64,000 nt of DNA from Clostridium sp. ZS2-4 (GTDB lineage: Bacteria; Bacillota; Clostridia; Clostridiales; Clostridiaceae): positions 62,001 through 126,000 of the forward strand of contig NZ_JAPPRQ010000053.1 in assembly GCF_026719745.1 (NCBI RefSeq), written 5' to 3'. Shown piece after piece: positions 35,340-44,001 of this stretch (position 1 is the first letter of the stretch; the number at the start of each line of letters is the position of its first letter). The position numbers and the translations under genes were made by a program. Below the pieces are notes generated by a model. It saw only the letters and a program-made list of their open reading frames with translations. It was not told the DNA's origin and searched no databases.

Positions 35340-36797
35340 TTTTTTCAAAACATTAAGCAAATATTCAAAGGTTCTTTCTGTAGAAGAAATGCTTAGTTTT
35401 TCTTCAGGTGTATGAACATCGAACATATTTGGTCCGAAAGAAATCATATCCAAATCACCTAAAATATCTTTTAGTATTCCACACTCAAGTCCAGCATGAA
35501 TTGCTGTTACCTTTGGCTCTTTATTGTACATATCCTTATGCACTTTTACAAAAACATCTCTAATGTATGAATCTGCTCTGTATTCCCATTCTGGATACTC
35601 AGATTCCAAAGTCATTTCAGCTTCTGCAAGTTTAGCTGCAGTTTCTATTCTCTTAACTATCTCATATTTCAAACTTCTTACAGAACTTCTTATAGCACTT
35701 TCAAATGTAATTTTATTATCATCAGTTGTAACTACACCTAAGTTAGTAGAACTCTGAACAAGTCCTTTGATATCCATGCTCATAGTCTGAACTCCACTAG
35801 GTATTAACATTAATAAGCCTATAATTTTGTCACCTAATTCTTTTATAAATGTCTTTTCTACCTTTTCTTCCAATTCTTCTATTTCAACAATTACTTCTGG
35901 ATCTGAAACTTTTAATTCCTTCTTTAAAGTTTCTTTCCATTTTGCTGCTAGCTCTTCTAAAGCTAACTTATCGTCTTCTTTTACTAAAATAACAGCTTCT
36001 GCGTCTCTTGGAATGGCGTTCATTTTAGCCCCACCGTTAATTTCAGCTATATATATGTCTAAGTTGGAATTCAAATCATTAAGTACACGTCCAATAAGCT
36101 TATTGGCATTTCCTCTTTGCTTATCTATTTCCATGCCTGAGTGTCCACCTTTTAAACCTTTTATATTAAGCTTTAAAGGCATAAATCCTTCTTTTACATC
36201 TTCCTTTTCAACATTAAGCCTAACTATATTTCTAACTCCACCAGCACAGCTTGCTAAAAGTTCTCCTTCTTCTTCTGAATCTATGTTTATTAAAATCTTT
36301 CCTGAAAGATTGTCTTTTTTTATACTAGAAGCTCCACTCATACCTGTTTCTTCTTCTGTAGTAATCAATACTTCTAGTGGAGGATGAGAAATATCTTTAC
36401 TAGATAATATAGCTAAGCAGTAAGCAACTGCAATACCATTATCTGCACCTAAAGTAGTACCTGCTGCTTTTACGAAATCCCCTTCTACTCTTATACTAAG
36501 TGGATCTTTCTCAAAATCATGTTCTACTTCTTTATTCTTTTCACATACCATATCCATATGTCCCTGTAACATTACAGTAGGAGCATTTTCATACCCTTTA
36601 CTTGCCGCTTTTTTTATTATTACATTTAATGCTTCATCCTGTATAACTTCTAGATTATGCTCTTTTGCAAAGTTTACTAAATAATCACTTATAGCTTTTT
36701 CATTTCCAGAACCTCTTGGAATTCTTGTAATATCTCCAAAATACTCAAAAACTAAATTTGGTGATAAATCTTTTAATACTCTATCCAAACTACTCAT
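35331..36797 (-). CDS. pepD: Aminoacyl-histidine dipeptidase (M20 family)
   Basis: A 488-residue cytoplasmic zinc dipeptidase (PepD, Xaa-His dipeptidase). Metal and catalytic blocks of M20C enzymes are present: MLQGHMDMVCEK (first metal histidine and catalytic Asp), LGADNGIAVAYC (bridging Asp), ITTEEETGMSGA (catalytic Glu pair), SEEEGE, and the late AIHAGLECGIL and SFGPNMFDVHTPEE. It hydrolyses dipeptides such as carnosine or Xaa-His and supports peptide use. The gene appears monocistronic; the stop lies inside a hairpin of the repeat family. Confidence 0.95.
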   Translation of the reverse strand: MSSLDRVLKDLSPNLVFEYFGDITRIPRGSGNEKAISDYLVNFAKEHNLEVIQDEALNVIIKKAASKGYENAPTVMLQGHMDMVCEKNKEVEHDFEKDPLSIRVEGDFVKAAGTTLGADNGIAVAYCLAILSSKDISHPPLEVLITTEEETGMSGASSIKKDNLSGKILINIDSEEEGELLASCAGGVRNIVRLNVEKEDVKEGFMPLKLNIKGLKGGHSGMEIDKQRGNANKLIGRVLNDLNSNLDIYIAEINGGAKMNAIPRDAEAVILVKEDDKLALEELAAKWKETLKKELKVSDPEVIVEIEELEEKVEKTFIKELGDKIIGLLMLIPSGVQTMSMDIKGLVQSSTNLGVVTTDDNKITFESAIRSSVRSLKYEIVKRIETAAKLAEAEMTLESEYPEWEYRADSYIRDVFVKVHKDMYNKEPKVTAIHAGLECGILKDILGDLDMISFGPNMFDVHTPEEKLSISSTERTFEYLLNVLKKIK

Positions 36798-36806
36798 CCT
36801 CTCCCA

Positions 36807-36932
36807 TTAAGCACTAATTTGTTTAACTTTGTTTGCTTTAGGCTTTCCATCTTTATCATAGAATATTCCTCTAAGCATTAAAGCTAAAGCTCCATCCCCT
36901 GCAACAGCTGACATAGTTGCTGCACCTACCAT
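36807..36932 (-). pseudogene. Possible gene remnant, 41 codons
   Basis: An open stretch encodes MVGAATMSAVAGDGALALML followed by RGIFYDKDGKPKANKVKQISA and a TAA. The composition (Gly/Ala-rich, hydrophobic, then a charged tail) looks like the C-terminal end of a membrane protein. There is no ribosome binding site, and a TGA stops the same frame four codons upstream of the ATG. It ends 10 bases before the pepD start and is read in the same direction. I do not recognise the parent gene. It is either a decayed 3' end or a small unknown ORF. Confidence 0.4.
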
Positions 36933-37033
36933 TCGTCTTTTTCATTTTCACATTCTTTCTTTTAACATTTTCCATTTATTCACTTTAAATTATATTATTA
37001 CATGATTTTATTGTCAAAACATATATTTGACGA

Positions 37034-37069
37034 TAAAAAAATAAGCCACTCCTTCGAATGACTTATTTT
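37034..37069 (-). terminator. Terminator of argCJ
   Basis: Stem AATAAGTCATTC / GAGTGGCTTATT (two non-Watson-Crick positions) followed by a T7 run on the minus strand, a few bases after the argJ stop codon. Confidence 0.85.
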
Positions 37070-37073
37070 AAAA

Positions 37074-38291
37074 TCAAGTTCTATATTCTCCATTAATTTC
37101 CACATATTTATAAGTAAGGTCACAGCCCCATGCTTTTGCACTATATTCTCCTTGATTCAAGTTAATATATATTACTACCTTCTCCTGCTCTAAAATCTCT
37201 GATGCTAATTCTTCATTAAATTCTAGATTCATTCCTTGTTCAAAAACCTTTATTTCTCCAGCAGAACTTCTAAAGTTCACATCTACTTTGTCCGGATCAA
37301 ACTCTCCACCAGAATATCCTACAGCACATACAATTCTTCCCCAATTTGGATCACTACCAAATAAAGCTGCTTTAACCAGATTAGAAGAAACAACAGACAT
37401 TGCGCACAACTTTGCACTTTCTATATCTTGTGCATTTACAACTTCTACCTCTATAAGCTTTGTAGCTCCTTCTCCATCTCTAGCCATTTTCTTTGCAAGT
37501 TCCTTATTTACAAAATCTAATGCCTCTTTAAAAACTATAAAATCTTCATTTTCACTATCAATCAATTTATTTTCTGCCGCCCCATTAGCTAGACAAATCA
37601 TCATATCATTGGTACTCGTATCACCATCTACTGAAATCATGTTATAAGAATCTTTTACGCTTTCCTTTACCGCTTTATTAAGCATAGCTTTACTTATATT
37701 TGCATCAGTAACAACAAAACCAAGCATCGTTGCCATGTTAGGCTTTATCATTCCAGATCCTTTTGCCATTCCACTTATTAATACCTTTTTACCATCCAGT
37801 ACAATTTCTACTGTTATCTCTTTTGATTTTGTGTCTGTCGTCATTATAGCTTGTGCTGCATCTTTTCCACCTTCATCAGATTTCAAAGAGCATATCTTCT
37901 TAATTCCTTCTTTCATAATATCCATAGGTATAGGAACACCAATTACTCCCGTTGATGCCTGAAGTACATCTTCAGGATTAAGCCCTAATTCTCCAGCAGT
38001 TATTTCTGCTATAGTTTTTGAATCTTCAAAGCCATTTTTACCTGTACAAGCATTAGCCTGACCACTGTTAATAATTATTGCTTGAGTATTTTCATTTTTT
38101 ATATATTCCATATTTAAAAGTACTGGTGCCGCTTTAACCTTATTTGTAGTAAATGTTGCCGCCGCTACAGCCTTCTTTTCACTATATATAAGAGCTAAAT
38201 CCTTTTTTCCGCTTTGCTTAAGACCAGCTACAATACCTGCTGCCTTAAAGCCCTGTACATCAGATATGCTCTTGTTTTCTAATATCTTCAT
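37074..38291 (-). CDS. argJ: Bifunctional ornithine acetyltransferase / N-acetylglutamate synthase
   Basis: A 405-residue enzyme that recycles the acetyl group from N-acetylornithine to glutamate in arginine synthesis. It is made as a precursor that cuts itself before a threonine; the site is clear in PNMATMLGFVVTDA, with KGSGMIKP just before. Other blocks are INSGQANACTG and the FGSDPNWGRIVCAVGYSG region. ArgJ enzymes with both activities are usual in Firmicutes. The ATG at 38291 follows AAGGAGGGAG. It is 18 bases after argC and shares its promoter. argB is not in the window. Confidence 0.96.
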   Translation of the reverse strand: MKILENKSISDVQGFKAAGIVAGLKQSGKKDLALIYSEKKAVAAATFTTNKVKAAPVLLNMEYIKNENTQAIIINSGQANACTGKNGFEDSKTIAEITAGELGLNPEDVLQASTGVIGVPIPMDIMKEGIKKICSLKSDEGGKDAAQAIMTTDTKSKEITVEIVLDGKKVLISGMAKGSGMIKPNMATMLGFVVTDANISKAMLNKAVKESVKDSYNMISVDGDTSTNDMMICLANGAAENKLIDSENEDFIVFKEALDFVNKELAKKMARDGEGATKLIEVEVVNAQDIESAKLCAMSVVSSNLVKAALFGSDPNWGRIVCAVGYSGGEFDPDKVDVNFRSSAGEIKVFEQGMNLEFNEELASEILEQEKVVIYINLNQGEYSAKAWGCDLTYKYVEINGEYRT

Positions 38292-38309
38292 ATATATTCT
38301 CCCTCCTTA

Positions 38310-39347
38310 TTAGATTGCCATTGAAGGCATATTTATACCTTCTCCTTCTTCTAATCCAAACATCAAATTCATATTTTGAACTGCTTGCCCAGCAGCTCCT
38401 TTTATCAAGTTGTCTATTGCTGATACTACAATAATTCTGTTAGTTCTTTTATCTACTCTTATCCCTATATCACAAAAATTGCTTCCTCTGACATTTCTAG
38501 TTTCAGGCAATGTTTCTACAATTCTAATAAAATAATCATTTTTATAAAACTCTTTATAAACTTTATATATCTCTTCTTGTGACATATTATTTATAAGCTT
38601 TCCATAACAAGTAGCTAAAATTCCCCTATTCATAGGTACTAAATGTGGTGTAAAGTTCAATACAATCTTCTCTCCTGCAGCTTTTGACAATTCCTGTTCT
38701 ATTTCTGGAGTATGTCTATGCCCTGCAACCCCATAAGCTTTTATTGATTCATTACATTCTGCATATAATGATGCTGTATTTAAACCTCTTCCTGCACCAG
38801 ACACCCCAGATTTTGCATCGATTATTATTGAATCTGTCTGTATTAGTTTGTTCTTTAATAATGGATATAATGCTAATATACTTGCCGTTGTGTAACAGCC
38901 TGGATTGGCAATAAGCTTTTTATCCTTAATTTCATTTCTATACAGTTCTACAAGCCCATATATGGACTCTTCCAACAGTCCTGGACATTTATGTTCTAAT
39001 TTATACCATTCTTTATAACATTCAATATCTTCCAATCTAAAATCAGCTCCTAGATCTATAACCTTAACTCCCTTTTCTAAGGCTTTTTGTGCTATATCAA
39101 AAGACTTTCCGTGTGGAAGTGCTATAAATAATACATCTATCTCTTCCAATCTTTCTTCTGCTTTACTCATATTTATACATTTATCATCAATAATACCTGT
39201 ATAATTACTGTATATTTTTGAAAACTCCTCATCTGCATAACTATGAGAAGCTAAAAATTTTATTTCTACATATTTATGATTATTCAAGAACCACACAAGC
39301 TGCTGTCCTGCATACCCTGTAGCTCCAATAATTCCTACATCTATCAT
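38310..39347 (-). CDS. argC: N-acetyl-gamma-glutamyl-phosphate reductase
   Basis: A 345-residue NADPH-dependent reductase for the third step of arginine synthesis. It has the nucleotide-binding start [16 protein letters not shown], the catalytic cysteine in [13 protein letters not shown], and conserved SGVSGAGRG and [11 protein letters not shown] blocks. The ATG at 39347 follows GGGGGGAT. First gene of argC-argJ, divergent from argD, with an ARG-box-like site in its promoter spacer. Confidence 0.97.
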   Translation of the reverse strand: MIDVGIIGATGYAGQQLVWFLNNHKYVEIKFLASHSYADEEFSKIYSNYTGIIDDKCINMSKAEERLEEIDVLFIALPHGKSFDIAQKALEKGVKVIDLGADFRLEDIECYKEWYKLEHKCPGLLEESIYGLVELYRNEIKDKKLIANPGCYTTASILALYPLLKNKLIQTDSIIIDAKSGVSGAGRGLNTASLYAECNESIKAYGVAGHRHTPEIEQELSKAAGEKIVLNFTPHLVPMNRGILATCYGKLINNMSQEEIYKVYKEFYKNDYFIRIVETLPETRNVRGSNFCDIGIRVDKRTNRIIVVSAIDNLIKGAAGQAVQNMNLMFGLEEGEGINMPSMAI

Positions 39348-39376
39348 GAAATCCCCCCTAAAAACTATATAAAAAG

Positions 39377-39405
39377 ATTATACACTTGTATGAATATTTA
39401 TGCAA
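39377..39405 (-). promoter_or_regulatory. argCJ promoter with ARG-box-like operator
   Basis: TTGCAT (39405-39400), 17-base spacer, TATAAT (39382-39377). The spacer region holds TGAATATTTATGCA (39391-39404), one mismatch from the ArgR/AhrC half-site pattern TGAAT-N4-ATTCA. Repression by arginine is inferred. Confidence 0.75.
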
Positions 39406-39475
39406 TGTTTATTTATATTTTTTACAGTTTTCCATAACACTTTTTATTAACAAATTATTTTTTTTAATAAACCTG

Positions 39476-39504
39476 TTGCATATTTATTAAAACTAAAGTA
39501 TAAT
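39476..39504 (+). promoter_or_regulatory. argD promoter with ARG-box-like half-site
   Basis: TTGCAT (39476-39481), 17-base spacer, TATAAT (39499-39504): the same hexamers and spacing as argCJ. ATTATTCA (39503-39510) overlapping the -10 matches one arm of an ARG box; the other arm is degenerate. Confidence 0.7.
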
Positions 39505-39569
39505 TATTCACAAGTTAATAAAAATAAAATTTGGATTCTATACTCCAGATTTTAAGAAGGTGATTATAA

Positions 39570-40739
39570 ATGTCAAAAAACAACATAATGAAAACCTACG
39601 GAAGGTTTGACGTTAGCTTTGAAAAAGGTATAGGCACAAAATTATATGATGAAAATGATAAAGAATACTTAGACTTTGTTTCTGGAATTGCTGTTAACTG
39701 TCTTGGACATTCAAATCCTGTTATAGTAAATGCTATTAAAGAACAAAGCTCAAAGCTCATGCATATTTCAAACTATTACTGGAACTCAAACAGCATAAAG
39801 CTTGCTGAAAAACTTTGCGAAAATAGCCATCATGATCAGGCATTTTTCTGCAACAGCGGAACAGAAGCTGTGGAAGCAGCTTTAAAGCTTGCTAGAAAAC
39901 ATGGTAAACTCAGTGGCATTGAAAATAAAAATAAAATTATATATATGAAAAACTCCTTTCATGGTAGAAGTATGGGAGCACTATCAGTTACAGGACAAGA
40001 AAAATATCAAAAAACTTTTGCTCCTTTAATTGGAGGCGTTGAAGCCGTTCCTTTTAATGATATAGAAGCTATAAAACAAGCTATGGATGATACTGTTTGC
40101 GGTGTTATCTTAGAACCAATACAAGGTGAAGGTGGTATTATTTCTGCTAATGTAGATTACTTGAAAACAGTAAAAAATCTTTGCCAAGAATTCAATGCTA
40201 TTCTTATTTTTGACGAAATACAATGTGGTATAGGAAGATGTGGAAGCCTTTTTGCCTACGAGAAATTTGGTATAATACCTGATGTTATATGTATGGCTAA
40301 AGGTTTAGGCGGTGGATTTCCAATAGGAGCTGTTCTTGCAGGAACAAAAGCTTCTTCAGCCTTTGTTCCTGGGGATCATGGGACTACCTTTGGAGGCAAC
40401 CCATTAGCTTGTGCTGTATCCTATGCTGTTCTTACAGAATTAATAGATGGTGGGGTTATATCCTCTATTGATGAAAAAAGTAAGTATTTGTTTGATAAAA
40501 TTCATAAGTTAAAAGAGAAATATCCTATAATTAATGAAACAAGAGGAATGGGGCTATTAGTAGGCATAAATATTTCTACTGATACTAAAACATTTGTTAC
40601 AGAATGTTTTAATGAAGGTCTACTGGTTGTAAGTGCTGGTGAGAATATTATTCGTCTTCTTCCACCTTTAAATGTTTCATTAGCTGAAATAGATTCAGCA
40701 CTATCTATTTTTGAAAAAGTTTTACTAAAATTAAGCTAA
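39570..40739 (+). CDS. argD: Acetylornithine aminotransferase
   Basis: A 389-residue PLP enzyme (class III aminotransferase) converting N-acetylglutamate semialdehyde to N-acetylornithine. It has the AFFCNSGTEAVEAALKLAR phosphate block, the aspartate in LIFDEIQCGIGR, the PLP lysine in CMAKGLGGGFPIGAVL and the HGTTFGGNPLAC block. The ATG at 39570 follows AAGAAGGTG. Divergent from argCJ and probably under the same arginine control. A hairpin follows the stop. Confidence 0.96.
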   Translation: MSKNNIMKTYGRFDVSFEKGIGTKLYDENDKEYLDFVSGIAVNCLGHSNPVIVNAIKEQSSKLMHISNYYWNSNSIKLAEKLCENSHHDQAFFCNSGTEAVEAALKLARKHGKLSGIENKNKIIYMKNSFHGRSMGALSVTGQEKYQKTFAPLIGGVEAVPFNDIEAIKQAMDDTVCGVILEPIQGEGGIISANVDYLKTVKNLCQEFNAILIFDEIQCGIGRCGSLFAYEKFGIIPDVICMAKGLGGGFPIGAVLAGTKASSAFVPGDHGTTFGGNPLACAVSYAVLTELIDGGVISSIDEKSKYLFDKIHKLKEKYPIINETRGMGLLVGINISTDTKTFVTECFNEGLLVVSAGENIIRLLPPLNVSLAEIDSALSIFEKVLLKLS

Positions 40740-40760
40740 TTAACTTTTTATTGAATATTT

Positions 40761-40804
40761 CCCCGAAAGCCTCTAACAAACAAAGTTAGGGGCTTTCTCC
40801 CCTT
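40761..40804 (+). terminator. Terminator of argD
   Basis: Stem GAAAGCCTCTAAC / GTTAGGGGCTTTC with one G-T pair and a 7-base loop; tail TCCCCTTTAT is only weakly T-rich. Confidence 0.65.
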
Positions 40805-40922
40805 TATAAGAGTAAATTACATAAAAATTCATTGGTTACCTTAAAATATTATAAAATGTATATTTTATAGTGATATAATTTATATTAAAGCAATAATAAT
40901 TTATAACATAGGGGGAATTTTT

Positions 40923-41441
40923 ATGAACATTCAAGTTAGAAATCTTGTGAGAAGCTCATTATTCTTAGCTATAGCTGTAGTTTTTCAAATGACAGTTAAA
41001 CAAACTCCTGTAGTTGGTCCAGTAGTAAATGCTGTTTTGCTTCTTACTACTTATATCTGCGGAATTCCTTGGGGAATATATGTAGGAATCCTGACTCCAC
41101 TTTTAGCCTTTGCTACAGGCACTTTAAATGCAGCCCTTGGACCCTTCGTGCCTTTTATAATGGCTGGTAATGCTATATTAGTTTTCTTTTTTGGAGTATT
41201 CAAAAGTAAAGAAAAGTATGGCAAATACTTAGGACTTATTATAGGCGCCCTACTTAAATACTTATTCCTATATTTATCTGCAACTAAATTAGTTTCTTTA
41301 TTTAAATTGGGAATTGCTGAAAAATTAGCAAAAAAGCTAACAGTAGTAATGGGAATACCTCAATTTTATCATGCACTTATAGGAGGAGCTTTTGCTGTAT
41401 TGATTATTGAACTTTTGAAGAAAAGAAAACAAATTGAATAA
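40923..41441 (+). CDS. ECF transporter S component-like membrane protein
   Basis: A 172-residue membrane protein with five to six hydrophobic segments. The pattern near the N-terminus (LVRSSLFLAIAVVFQM) and GPFVPFIMAGNAILVF resembles substrate-capture S components of energy-coupling-factor importers, which bind vitamins or metals and share an energising module elsewhere. The substrate cannot be read from sequence; no riboswitch was recognised in the 118-base leader, which would normally reveal it. ATG at 40923 follows AGGGGGAA. Its stop is followed by repeat copy 4. Confidence 0.7.
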   Translation: MNIQVRNLVRSSLFLAIAVVFQMTVKQTPVVGPVVNAVLLLTTYICGIPWGIYVGILTPLLAFATGTLNAALGPFVPFIMAGNAILVFFFGVFKSKEKYGKYLGLIIGALLKYLFLYLSATKLVSLFKLGIAEKLAKKLTVVMGIPQFYHALIGGAFAVLIIELLKKRKQIE

Positions 41442-41446
41442 TATAG

Positions 41447-41688
41447 GAAAAGTGCGAAGCACTTTTCAGTAGCCAGTGACCAGTAACCAGTAGCCAGAAA
41501 GAAAAAAGAATTAAAGAATTTAAATTGATAAAAATAGACATAAAAAAGAGCAAAAATATAGAAAACATCTATGTTCTTGCTCTTTTCCTTATTTAAATTT
41601 AGGTTTTGCCTTAGCAAAACTTCCTTCACTGGTTACTGATATCTGGGTACTGGTTACTAGAATAAAATTGTTACACAATTTTATTCTA
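41447..41688 (+). repeat. Heptad-flanked hairpin element, copy 4 (subfamily B)
   Basis: Left hairpin 41447-41467 (GAAAAGTGC-GAA-GCACTTTTC). Heptads CCAGTGA, CCAGTAA, CCAGTAG, CCAG near 41474-41498. Central dyad near 41549-41586 built on AAAAGAGCAA / TTGCTCTTTT, unlike copies 1-3. GGTTTTGCC-TTA-GCAAAAC palindrome near 41602-41620. Inverted heptads near 41629-41655. Right hairpin 41658-41688 (TAGAATAAAATTG / CAATTTTATTCTA). Most like copy 6. It separates convergent genes and supplies the TAG of the next gene. Confidence 0.85.
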
Positions 41689-42369
41689 TTTCGCTGGAAT
41701 GTATTGTCTTATCCAATGTGCAAATCCCTGAGGATTTCTTGTTTGAATATATACTCTACCAGGTCCTCTAAATCTGCATACAAGGGTTTCTCCTGAAGTA
41801 ATTGAAGATATCCAACCCTTTGATGCCTTTTCTATAGAAAAATCCATATTTTCTGGCCATGCAACAAGATGCTGGTTGTCAATAACCATTTCTTCACCTG
41901 GGTTAATATCCATTGGGTGAATTGATCCATAAGAACTTACAAACAAAGTTCCTTTACCCCCTACTTTAAGTACGAAGAATCCTTCTCCTGAGAAAAGTCC
42001 TTTTGCAAGATCCTGCATCTTAGTTGATACATTGAGACTATCCGAACCAGCTAAAAATCCATCCTTTTGAACTAAATAATTATTAAAACCATCCATCTCT
42101 AAAGGCATTATATCACCAATGCCATTAGGTGAAAGTAAAACTTCTCCATTTCCTCTGGAAGCTCTCAAAGTCTGGAAGAAAAACTTTTCTCCTGCCAGCA
42201 TTCTCCCTATTCCTCCAAATAGACCTCCTTCCAGCTTACCATCTACATCTATAGTGGAACTCATTGCAACCATAGCTCCTGATTCTGCTTTAATGGACTC
42301 ACCATAATCAAGCCATACTTTTAACATAGTATTTGCACCTTTATACAACAACTCATGCTTTACTGCCAT
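41686..42369 (-). CDS. TIGR00266/AIM24 family protein
   Basis: A 227-residue soluble beta-rich protein of the AIM24/TIGR00266 family. Recognisable features are the conserved AESGAMVAMSSTIDVDGKLEG start, GGIGRMLAGEKFFFQTLRA, and the final GPGRVYIQTRNPQGFAHWI. The fold is a trimeric double beta-helix; biochemical function in bacteria is unknown, and in yeast a homolog shapes mitochondrial membranes. The ATG at 42369 follows GAGGG; an in-frame start at 42387 lies before it without a site. TAG is shared with the hairpin of repeat copy 4. Confidence 0.88.
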   Translation of the reverse strand: MAVKHELLYKGANTMLKVWLDYGESIKAESGAMVAMSSTIDVDGKLEGGLFGGIGRMLAGEKFFFQTLRASRGNGEVLLSPNGIGDIMPLEMDGFNNYLVQKDGFLAGSDSLNVSTKMQDLAKGLFSGEGFFVLKVGGKGTLFVSSYGSIHPMDINPGEEMVIDNQHLVAWPENMDFSIEKASKGWISSITSGETLVCRFRGPGRVYIQTRNPQGFAHWIRQYIPAK

Positions 42370-42551
42370 ATTAATCCCTCTTTTCATTAGTTACTTAATA
42401 TTACTATTTCGACATTTTTTTCTGTATACCTTTATATATACCTTTTTTATCGTTATTAAATATTTAACATTTCTAACTTAAAGTTTAAGTTTATTCCCTT
42501 ACAAATTTAAAATATAATATATATATCTGCTAATGTATGGAGGTGTAACAC

Positions 42552-43208
42552 TTGTCTATTATAGAATTTGAAAATATTTATTTTAATGATGGAAAGAAAA
42601 ATATACTTGAAGATATAAATTTAAAGGTGGAGCACGGAGACTTTATTTCCATAATAGGTCCTTCTGGTGGTGGAAAAAGCACACTACTGAAACTAATAAG
42701 TAATCTTGTAAGTGCTAGTAAAGGTTCTATTAGCTTTAAGAATAAAGATATTACGCAATACTCCCCACTAGAAATAAGACAGCAGTGTGCTTACTGTTAT
42801 CAGCTACCTTACCTATTTGGGAATACTGTATTGGAAAATCTCGCTTTTCCTTATGAAATAAGAGGAAAAAAAATTCATTTTGATAAAATCTATGAATTAC
42901 TCTCTCTCTTTAAAATGGATAAAGACTACATTGATAAAAACGTAGATAAGCTGTCTGGCGGCGAAAAACAGAGATTGGCTCTTATTAGAACCCTTATATT
43001 TAAGCCTGAAGTATTATTATTAGATGAAGTTACTTCTGCACTTGATACAGATAACACACTTATTGTTGAAAATATAATAAAAGACTTAAACAACAAAGGA
43101 ACTACTATTCTTTGGGTAACACACAATATTGATCAAAGTAAAAAACATGCTAATAAGCTTTTAACTATTGAAAATGGCAAAATAAAATCCCTGGAGGTGT
43201 TAAAATGA
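42552..43208 (+). CDS. fetA: FetA-type ABC exporter ATPase
   Basis: A 218-residue ATPase. Motifs: Walker A GPSGGGKSTLLK, Q-loop CYQLPYLFGNTV, signature DKLSGGEKQRLALIRTL, Walker B VLLLDEVTSALD, H-loop VTHNIDQSKKHA. It is small and paired with a UPF0014 permease, as in the E. coli FetAB (YbbLM) iron exporter. The start TTG at 42552 follows GGAGGTG by 6 bases. It overlaps fetB by four bases (ATGA), so translation is coupled. In the FetAB context it would power export of iron and help with oxidative stress; this is by homology. Confidence 0.9.
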   Translation: MSIIEFENIYFNDGKKNILEDINLKVEHGDFISIIGPSGGGKSTLLKLISNLVSASKGSISFKNKDITQYSPLEIRQQCAYCYQLPYLFGNTVLENLAFPYEIRGKKIHFDKIYELLSLFKMDKDYIDKNVDKLSGGEKQRLALIRTLIFKPEVLLLDEVTSALDTDNTLIVENIIKDLNNKGTTILWVTHNIDQSKKHANKLLTIENGKIKSLEVLK

Positions 43209-43963
43209 GCAGTACATCAATAAGTATTCCGTCTTTGATAGCAGCTTCATCTTTAGCTTTGATATCCTTAGGATTCTCATACTCTCAAAATTTAAAGCTA
43301 GAAAAAGAAATTATTATAGGAGTTATTCGTGCTGTAATTCAACTTATCGCTGTGGGATACATATTAAACTTTATTTTTGGAATGGAAAATCCTATATTCA
43401 CTACCCTACTCCTTTTATTTATGATTTTTAACGCATCATTGAATGCAAAAAGACGTGGGAAAAATATAAAAAACAGTTTGATAATTTCTTTTATTTCCAT
43501 AGCTTCTGGTTCTATAATAACTCTTTCTGTGTTAATTTTTGCAGGTGCTATTGAATACAAACCTTATCAAGTAATTCCTGTTAGTGGAATGATTATAGGA
43601 AACTCTATGAATGCTATAGGACTATGTTACAAACAGCTTATAACCAATTTTAAACAACAGCGAAATGAAGTTGAAGTGAAGCTTGCTTTGGGTGCTGATA
43701 TTCTTCCTTCTTCTAAAGAGATAATTAAGGACAGTATTAAAACAGGAATGATACCTACAATAGACTCCATGAAAACTTTAGGAATAGTTTCACTACCAGG
43801 TATGATGACAGGACTTATCCTGGCTGGTACTTCTCCTTTAGAAGCTATAAAATATCAAATAATGGTAACTTTCATGCTGCTGTCGACCACAGCAATTGCA
43901 ACCTTTATAGCCTGTTATATGTCATATAGGACCTTCTTTAATAGCAGAAAACAGCTTGTATAA
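43205..43963 (+). CDS. fetB: FetB-type permease (UPF0014)
   Basis: A 252-residue membrane protein with about seven transmembrane helices and the UPF0014 signatures: GVIRAVIQLIAVGYIL near the N-terminus, PVSGMIIGNSMNAIGL in the middle and SMKTLGIVSLPGMMTGLILA toward the C-terminus. It pairs with the ATPase gene immediately upstream. E. coli FetAB exports iron; the substrate here is inferred from that. ATG at 43205 overlaps the fetA stop by 4 bases. Confidence 0.92.
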   Translation: MSSTSISIPSLIAASSLALISLGFSYSQNLKLEKEIIIGVIRAVIQLIAVGYILNFIFGMENPIFTTLLLLFMIFNASLNAKRRGKNIKNSLIISFISIASGSIITLSVLIFAGAIEYKPYQVIPVSGMIIGNSMNAIGLCYKQLITNFKQQRNEVEVKLALGADILPSSKEIIKDSIKTGMIPTIDSMKTLGIVSLPGMMTGLILAGTSPLEAIKYQIMVTFMLLSTTAIATFIACYMSYRTFFNSRKQLV

Positions 43964-44001
43964 TTGGTGATTTTAATATAGAATATATTAGGGTGGTGTA
44001 T

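Noticed and set aside
35827-36387. Open frame of 186 codons on the plus strand inside pepD
   Set aside because: Ser-rich translation of the antisense strand of a well-conserved enzyme; no start signal.
40805-40922. Possible riboswitch before the ECF S component gene
   Set aside because: The 118-base leader has no conserved motif of a known riboswitch class and no clear terminator hairpin.
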